From Candidatus Rhodoluna planktonica (GTDB taxonomy: Bacteria > Actinomycetota > Actinomycetes > Actinomycetales > Microbacteriaceae): a stretch of 64,000 nucleotides of DNA. Each line of letters starts with the position of its first letter. Positions within the stretch are counted from its first letter, which is position 1. The position numbers and the translations under genes were made by a program. This document shows positions 62,653 through 64,000 of this stretch, in pieces. The stretch covers positions 1,054,001-1,118,000 of the forward strand of contig NZ_CP015208.1 in NCBI RefSeq assembly GCF_001854225.1, written 5' to 3'. The notes under the pieces are model-generated. The model did not search any database. It was not told the DNA's origin and saw only the letters and a list, made by a program, of their open reading frames with translations.

Positions 62653-63477
62653 ATGCCAATTCAAATTGCCACCATCAACGTCAATGGCGTTCGCGCCGCC
62701 TTCAGAAAAGGCATGGTCGATTGGCTAAACGCCAATTCTGGAATCGAAATTCTGGCGCTGCAGGAAGTGCGCGCTAGCGACGCTGATCTAGACGATCTTT
62801 TTGCCCAGCACGGCGGTCTGGCAAAAGACGGTGGCCAATGGCATGTGCTGCACGACGTGGCCAGCGCCAAAGGTCGAGCCGGGGTTGCGATTGTCAGCAA
62901 AATACCGGCGATTGCGGTTCGCACCGAACTTGGCGCGCCAGACTTTGACTCAGCCGGTCGCTGGTTAGAGGCCGATTTTGAAATTGCCGGAAAAACGCTC
63001 ACTGTCATCAGCACCTATGTGCACTCCGGCGAGGCCGATACGCCAAAACAGGTTGAGAAATACAAATTTTTAGAAGCCATGCGTGAGCGGATGGCGCAAC
63101 TGATCTCGACCACAGACTATGTCTTAGTCACCGGTGACCTCAACGTAGGTCACACTGAACTAGACATAAAAAATTGGAAGGGCAACCTCAAGAACGCCGG
63201 TTTCTTACCCGAAGAGCGAGCCTACTTTGATGACTTCATGCACAAGCAGGGTTGGGTTGACATTGGCCGTGCCAGCCACCCGGGCGAACCTGGCCCCTAC
63301 ACCTGGTGGTCTTTTAGAGGTCAGGCCTTCGATACCGATGCGGGCTGGAGAATTGACTATCACCTAGCCACTCCAAAGTTAGCCGCTGTAGCTAGCAACT
63401 ACCGGGTTCATCGAGCAGCGAGCTATGACACTCGCTTTACCGACCACTCGCCCGTGAGCGTTTCCTACGCCCTCTAA
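62653..63477 (+). CDS. xthA: Exodeoxyribonuclease III (AP endonuclease family)
   Basis: The enzyme cuts DNA at abasic sites during base-excision repair. The 274-residue EEP-fold protein has IATINVNGVRAAFRKGMVDWL, LALQEVR, VTGDLNVGHTELD (catalytic Asp/Asn), RIDYHLATP and DHSPVSV (catalytic Asp-His) at the end. It stands alone on the plus strand after the Rieske gene. Confidence 0.94.
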   Translation: MPIQIATINVNGVRAAFRKGMVDWLNANSGIEILALQEVRASDADLDDLFAQHGGLAKDGGQWHVLHDVASAKGRAGVAIVSKIPAIAVRTELGAPDFDSAGRWLEADFEIAGKTLTVISTYVHSGEADTPKQVEKYKFLEAMRERMAQLISTTDYVLVTGDLNVGHTELDIKNWKGNLKNAGFLPEERAYFDDFMHKQGWVDIGRASHPGEPGPYTWWSFRGQAFDTDAGWRIDYHLATPKLAAVASNYRVHRAASYDTRFTDHSPVSVSYAL

Positions 63478-63485
63478 ATTTTCAG

Positions 63486-64000
63486 CTAACTAAATCTGGG
63501 CGTTACTTCCGCCCAAAGAATCTTGATTTCTCCCGTGTGTGTATCACCGGTAGTGTTCCATCGCCCTACGATCAGACCAAGAGATTTTGCTGTACTTACG
63601 CTTCCTGTATAGAGCGGAAGGTTCACGGAGGAAATTTGAAGTTCGCCAAGGTCTTGATTCGGAGTTTGCAGAAAATTATTTGAATTAGCCGCCCTTACGA
63701 CGTCACCCGGAGCCAACCCGTTTAGACCTACTTCAAAGGCCCAGGGATTAGTTTCGGTAGTAGATGAGGTCCAACCGATTCGCACATCGAAAGAGGTGGC
63801 AGTTGACCAGCCAGCGGGAAAAGCGAATTCGACAACATCGTACTTAGTTAAATCAGCGGGTAGGGCCAGGTAACTCATGTAGTAACCATTCAGCAAGTCT
63901 CTGGTCGAAGTTGCAAAATCGGACGCCGTGAATGAAACACTATTCAATCCACCCGAACCTGCTGGCCCCTGCGGCCCTTGGGGGCCTTGGGGTCCAGCTG
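63486..64000 (-). CDS. Collagen-like (Gly-X-Y) repeat protein, C-terminal part
   Basis: The frame enters from the right edge, so the N-terminus is missing. The last visible residues before the C-terminal domain are GPQGPQGPQGPAGS (Gly-X-Y repeats), followed by a 153-residue beta-rich domain ending EIKILWAEVTPRFS. Gly-X-Y repeats fold as triple helices, and such proteins are surface fibres or phage tail fibres. The C-terminal domain has no recognisable motif. Codon use in this part looks the same as in neighbours. Confidence 0.7.
   Translation of the reverse strand, partial: AGPQGPQGPQGPAGSGGLNSVSFTASDFATSTRDLLNGYYMSYLALPADLTKYDVVEFAFPAGWSTATSFDVRIGWTSSTTETNPWAFEVGLNGLAPGDVVRAANSNNFLQTPNQDLGELQISSVNLPLYTGSVSTAKSLGLIVGRWNTTGDTHTGEIKILWAEVTPRFS

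Noticed and set aside
1-64000. tRNA, rRNA, CRISPR arrays, insertion sequences, restriction or toxin-antitoxin genes
   Set aside because: No intergenic space fits a tRNA cloverleaf other than the structured 38.0-38.2 kb gap, which does not match one. No repeat-spacer pattern, transposase or defence motif was seen.

Overview
The window is a dense actinobacterial chromosome segment, with G+C near one half by eye and intergenic gaps usually under 100 bases. It most resembles a small-genome Microbacteriaceae of the freshwater Luna type (Rhodoluna/Aquiluna-like). The evidence is a WhiB regulator, MtrAB-LpqB, an AccD5-AccE-BirA-Maf-AccA3 carboxylase block, a DUF5719 protein paired with a large membrane glycosyltransferase, and AG-rich Shine-Dalgarno sites mixed with many leaderless starts. 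From memory of the mycobacterial map, the gene order follows the Rv3235-Rv3319 region (secA1, sahH-mtrA-mtrB-lpqB, manB, whiB2, purE/purK, birA-accD5-accE5-maf-accA3, lpdA-deoD-pmmB, add-deoA-cdd, sdhCDAB), with lineage-specific blocks inserted. No mobile element, CRISPR array, tRNA, rRNA or defence system was seen. Sixty protein genes are annotated; the two at the window edges are partial.

Layout. 0-1.7 kb: ParA/MinD-like ATPase (cut by the left edge), SAF-domain protein and a small unknown protein. 1.8-2.4 kb: Rv3235-like protein. 2.5-13.6 kb, minus strand: secA, hpf, a ComF-like phosphoribosyltransferase, lpqB, mtrB, mtrA, ahcY and manB. 13.7-18.6 kb: a zincin-like protein, DUF5719 protein, membrane glycosyltransferase and WhiB. 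18.7-33.0 kb is a cell-surface polymer region: galE, manA, an O-antigen ligase-like protein, a LicC-like nucleotidyltransferase, a 1061-residue LysM exoprotein, a lipoprotein, two GT2 enzymes around a TagF-like glycerophosphotransferase, a TagGH-like ABC exporter and an LCP ligase. 33.1-38.0 kb: purE, purK, a PH-domain protein, birA, accD and accE. 38.0-42.3 kb: a structured intergenic region, a three-gene two-component module and an RNA methyltransferase. 42.3-48.8 kb: maf, accA3, lpdA, purine nucleoside phosphorylase and pmmB. 48.8-57.4 kb: nucleoside uptake and salvage (bmpA, ABC ATPase, two permeases, cdd, deoA, add) ending in PTS IIA and IIB genes. 57.5-63.5 kb: manC, sdhCDAB, a Rieske lipoprotein and xthA. 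The right edge cuts a collagen-like gene.

How the genes connect. manA, manB and manC form the fructose-6-P to GDP-mannose route and feed the surface-polymer genes. The TagF-like enzyme, GT2 enzymes, ABC exporter and LCP protein fit synthesis, export and wall attachment of a polyol-phosphate polymer. BirA biotinylates AccA3, which works with AccD and AccE in acyl-CoA carboxylation. BmpA and its ABC transporter import nucleosides that Cdd, DeoA, Add, PNP and PmmB feed into base salvage and pentose metabolism.

The observations most worth following are: (1) at least a dozen genes whose start codon lies 6-8 nt after a TANNNT-type -10 box, implying widespread leaderless transcription; (2) a candidate small RNA at about 38.07-38.17 kb with three stem-loops, two capped by GNRA tetraloops; (3) a degenerate kinase-like membrane protein fused into a two-component operon; (4) PTS IIA/IIB genes without a IIC in the nucleoside operon.
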